From positions 124,001-188,000 of the forward strand of contig NZ_FWZT01000003.1 of the NCBI RefSeq assembly GCF_900177345.1: a stretch of DNA of 64,000 nucleotides, written 5' to 3'. The position numbers and the translations under genes are program-made. Shown piece after piece: positions 62,084-64,000 of this stretch. The stretch is from Pseudobacteriovorax antillogorgiicola. Lineage in GTDB: Bacteria > Bdellovibrionota_B > Oligoflexia > Oligoflexales > Oligoflexaceae. How positions within the stretch are numbered: the stretch's first letter is position 1; the number at the start of each line of letters is the position of its first letter. The notes under the pieces are model-generated. The model was not told the origin of the DNA and made no database searches. It worked only from the letters and a program-made list of their open reading frames with translations.

Positions 62084-62956
62084 TCACTGCCCACCAAATA
62101 GAGCGTATGTATCTAGCAGCGACCTTCGAGCCACACCTTGGAATGTGGTTTCGGCTGTGGCGTGCTGGCCTCGATTATCTGCATGCTGCTGTGAAATCGT
62201 AATGAGCACTGTGCTACCATCTTCTTGAGGCACCCAAAATGAAATCTGATTTGCCAGTATATTATCTTCATTATCAGGTTCACCAGCCTTGAGGACACTT
62301 CTGTAGCCCATCAACTGTGTCTCGGAATCAAGCACCAAAAACTCCTTGCTCAAGATTCGGACATCGTTAACATTGATAATGCCTACCGAAACGTTTAGGT
62401 CAAACTGAATTTCCGTACTGAGCATGATCGGAGCGCCATCGCCTGCGACCGAGCTTATCTCGGTTTGGGTTACCGTGGCATTGCCTTCGCTAAAATCAGC
62501 TTCGTTGAGCGCATTGGCTTGTGCCAGCACATCCGCTGGCGAAACAGCCACTTTTAATGAGGTGATCACCAAAAACTGACTTACCCCATTGACATCATCT
62601 GATTGAAGAAGATTGATGACAGGATCGCCCGCGCCATCGTAAGGCTGCTCTAAAGCAGTCGCTAGGGCAACAGAGGCCTGACCATTTACACAGGCTGCAT
62701 CGAACGCAGCTTGGACGCCACTGAATTCGTTGCTCTGACAGATAAGCTGTGTGACTGTGAGAGCTTCTTCAGATAAATTTTCGGCTTCCTGGGTTTGTTC
62801 CTCAGGAGTAGCACCAGTTTGATTCCCAGAGGAAACTTGTCCCTCGGGAGTAGCTGCACTCTGCTCTGCTGTCGCCACCCGGTTGGCATATGGATTCTTT
62901 TCTTCGCAGGCCCATAAAGCCCCTAGGGCAAAGGCCCAGACTAATACTTGTCGCAT
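62084..62956 (-). CDS. lipoprotein, first gene of the FadL-type operon
   Basis: 290 residues. Signal peptide with lipobox (LWAC). A Gln/Glu/Thr-rich linker (about 25-70) precedes a beta-rich domain. Two cysteines after the lipobox (QLICQS, AACVNG) may form a bond. The family is not recognised. ATG with GAGGGG ahead. Its stop is 7 bases from the FadL-type start, so the two proteins probably work together in the outer membrane, perhaps as lipid-binding partner and pore (inference). Confidence 0.65.
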   Translation of the reverse strand: MRQVLVWAFALGALWACEEKNPYANRVATAEQSAATPEGQVSSGNQTGATPEEQTQEAENLSEEALTVTQLICQSNEFSGVQAAFDAACVNGQASVALATALEQPYDGAGDPVINLLQSDDVNGVSQFLVITSLKVAVSPADVLAQANALNEADFSEGNATVTQTEISSVAGDGAPIMLSTEIQFDLNVSVGIINVNDVRILSKEFLVLDSETQLMGYRSVLKAGEPDNEDNILANQISFWVPQEDGSTVLITISQQHADNRGQHATAETTFQGVARRSLLDTYALFGGQ

Positions 62957-63356
62957 GGTAGTCCCCTCTAAACTAATGTATAGTCGTACGGCCTTTTATC
63001 GGATTTTGCGTATAGTAACTTTATATTTAAAAAATAGACGCGGTTTCTCACTCAATTCTAGCTAATTACAGACACGGTGATCGGTATTTTTCTCTCGACT
63101 CGAAAGCAGCTCAAGTAAAAATACTCATGGTTCAATGAACATAGGTGACGTTAACCCCTGAACACCATTAAATTGACTCACCAAAAGCATTAATTGTATT
63201 ATTTTCAGCATGTTAAATAGCAATCAAAGTTTAGATCGAAGCTCACTCATACGGAATCCTTCAAGGCAGAAGCACACTTTTGAAAAGCTTAAGGTATGAA
63301 TTCATCTTGTCATCAGCCAAGAACTTGCTAATATCCCCACCTTGATCATCAGCGCT
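62957..63356. other. 400-bp gap ahead of the right-edge regulator
   Basis: Divergent, AT-rich. A promoter-like site is at 63173-63202. No other element recognised. Confidence 0.5.
63173..63202 (+). promoter_or_regulatory. probable sigma70-type promoter
   Basis: TTGACT, 18 bases, TATTAT, about 155 bases ahead of the HTH-TPR gene at 63357. Confidence 0.45.
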
Positions 63357-64000
63357 ATGGAACCGAATACGATGGATCTAAAACCCTCGACCGCGATAAT
63401 TGACCCCGAAGCCGTCAAAGCTCGTATCGCAGAATTAGACTTAAAGAAGTGGTGGATTGCGGAGCAGATTCGGGTTGATCGCAAGACAGTAAGCCGCTGG
63501 CTTAACGGCCAAGTGAAGTGGGTTAAGGTTGAAAACCTGGAGGCTCTCGCTGAAATCTTAGAGCTGGATGTTAATGACATCAGCTTGAAGTCTGAGGCCA
63601 ACTTGAAGGCATCAGCTGCTGACTATAAAAAGGCTGCTGAACTAATTAGCAGCAAAGATATGAAGTCCATGGTCCGGAGCACTTATAACTGGCAACTGCT
63701 TGAGTATGTCATCAAAACGAGTATGACGGAAGAGCTGCCACAAGACTTGATCGGTGCCCTCTATTTGGATCTCGCTCAGGCATTCTTTTTCCAAAACAAG
63801 ATCAAGGAAAGCGCTGAGTATGTAGACAAATGCCTAAATATCGCCCGACAACTCGATCACGAGCTACTCTACTGGGATGCTATGGCTGTAAAAGCCATGA
63901 CAGAAACTTGCTTTGGCAACATTAAAAAAGCCATCGAATACTACAAACGTTGCTTGAATGAAGATCCCGAAAGTAGTCGCGAATGGAAAAACCTGAGCAA
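63357..64000 (+). CDS. HTH-TPR regulator, 3' end off the window
   Basis: At least 214 residues, open to the right edge. Residues about 20-75 form an XRE-like HTH ('AEQIRVDRKTVSRWLNGQVK' and 'NLEALAEILELD'). Further on there are tandem helix pairs of TPR type ('YLDLAQAFFFQNKIKESAEY', 'IKKAIEYYKRCLNEDP'). This XRE-TPR layout is seen in regulators that bind signal peptides or metabolites through the TPR part. The start may be ATG at 63357 or 63372; neither has a strong ribosome site. A promoter-like site lies upstream. Confidence 0.8.
   Translation, partial: MEPNTMDLKPSTAIIDPEAVKARIAELDLKKWWIAEQIRVDRKTVSRWLNGQVKWVKVENLEALAEILELDVNDISLKSEANLKASAADYKKAAELISSKDMKSMVRSTYNWQLLEYVIKTSMTEELPQDLIGALYLDLAQAFFFQNKIKESAEYVDKCLNIARQLDHELLYWDAMAVKAMTETCFGNIKKAIEYYKRCLNEDPESSREWKNLS

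Noticed and set aside
1-64000. tRNA, rRNA, prophage, insertion-sequence transposase
   Set aside because: Intergenic parts were read for the GGTTCGAATCC-type T-arm, cloverleaf-like symmetry and transposase motifs; none was found. Short degenerate RNAs cannot be excluded without a covariance search.

Overview
The window is chromosomal DNA from a Gram-negative, didermic, probably marine or brackish bacterium. It is coding-dense, of moderate GC and rich in sensory genes. The best guess is an Oligoflexia/Bdellovibrionota-type organism. This rests on many lipoproteins and secreted proteins of unknown function, a regulator resembling the TIGR02147 architecture, a DUF1588/DUF1552 pair, a YHYH/PEBP cluster and a wealth of PAS/GAF kinases. 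The assignment is inference, since there is no rRNA or other marker. No tRNA, rRNA, CRISPR array, prophage or complete transposase gene was seen.

Region by region. 0-3 kb: the 3' part of a photoactive yellow protein (PYP) gene cut by the left edge, a lipoprotein with a carbohydrate-binding-like domain, a His-rich envelope protein and a small basic protein. 3-9.3 kb: signalling block with a GAF kinase, a fatty-acid desaturase, a PAS-PAS kinase and a convergent hybrid kinase. 9.3-11.4 kb: operon of a YHYH lipoprotein, a small exported protein and a PEBP lipoprotein. 11.5-13 kb: an unrecognised protein, possibly frameshifted. 13-16.3 kb: glutamate dehydrogenase, then a regulator overlapping a small exported protein, opposite a second small HTH gene. 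16.4-24 kb: a Tat-exported 3-ketosteroid-dehydrogenase-like flavoprotein, a lipoprotein Dcp peptidase, and the DUF1588/DUF1552 operon. 24-28 kb: trehalose cassette (GH15 enzyme plus OtsA-OtsB fusion). 28-33.4 kb: chemoreceptor, three small four-cysteine exported proteins, BspA-type lipoprotein. 33.4-37.4 kb: a gene-poor stretch with a perfect 15-bp hairpin, a zinc-ribbon rhomboid protease and a Ktr/Trk potassium system.

37.6-43.5 kb: a 128-bp palindromic-ended repeat (second copy at 51 kb), a sensor-hydrolase fusion protein, a 1310-residue CheB-CheR-PAS-kinase and a single-domain response regulator. 43.5-51 kb: lipoproteins, including a transglutaminase-elicitor/ricin-lectin protein, a TadE-like protein, a methyltransferase and an AbgT transporter. 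51-58 kb: SIMPL protein, RsgA, a DODA-type dioxygenase, an orphan GspG-like pseudopilin and a phospholipase D-like lipoprotein. 58-64 kb: gamma-glutamyltransferase, an envelope operon (lipoprotein, FadL-type barrel, DUF4421-like barrel), and an HTH-TPR regulator cut by the right edge.

Taken together the window looks like environmental sensing (light, redox or ligand through PAS/GAF/PYP, chemotaxis-like methylation) beside envelope remodelling and osmotic adaptation (desaturase, trehalose, K+ uptake). The strongest items for follow-up are the PYP, the PAS-like/zinc/hydrolase fusion, the trio of four-Cys exported proteins, the pair of MITE-like repeats, the regulator/secreted-protein overlap, and the unexplained hairpin unit near 33.7-33.8 kb.
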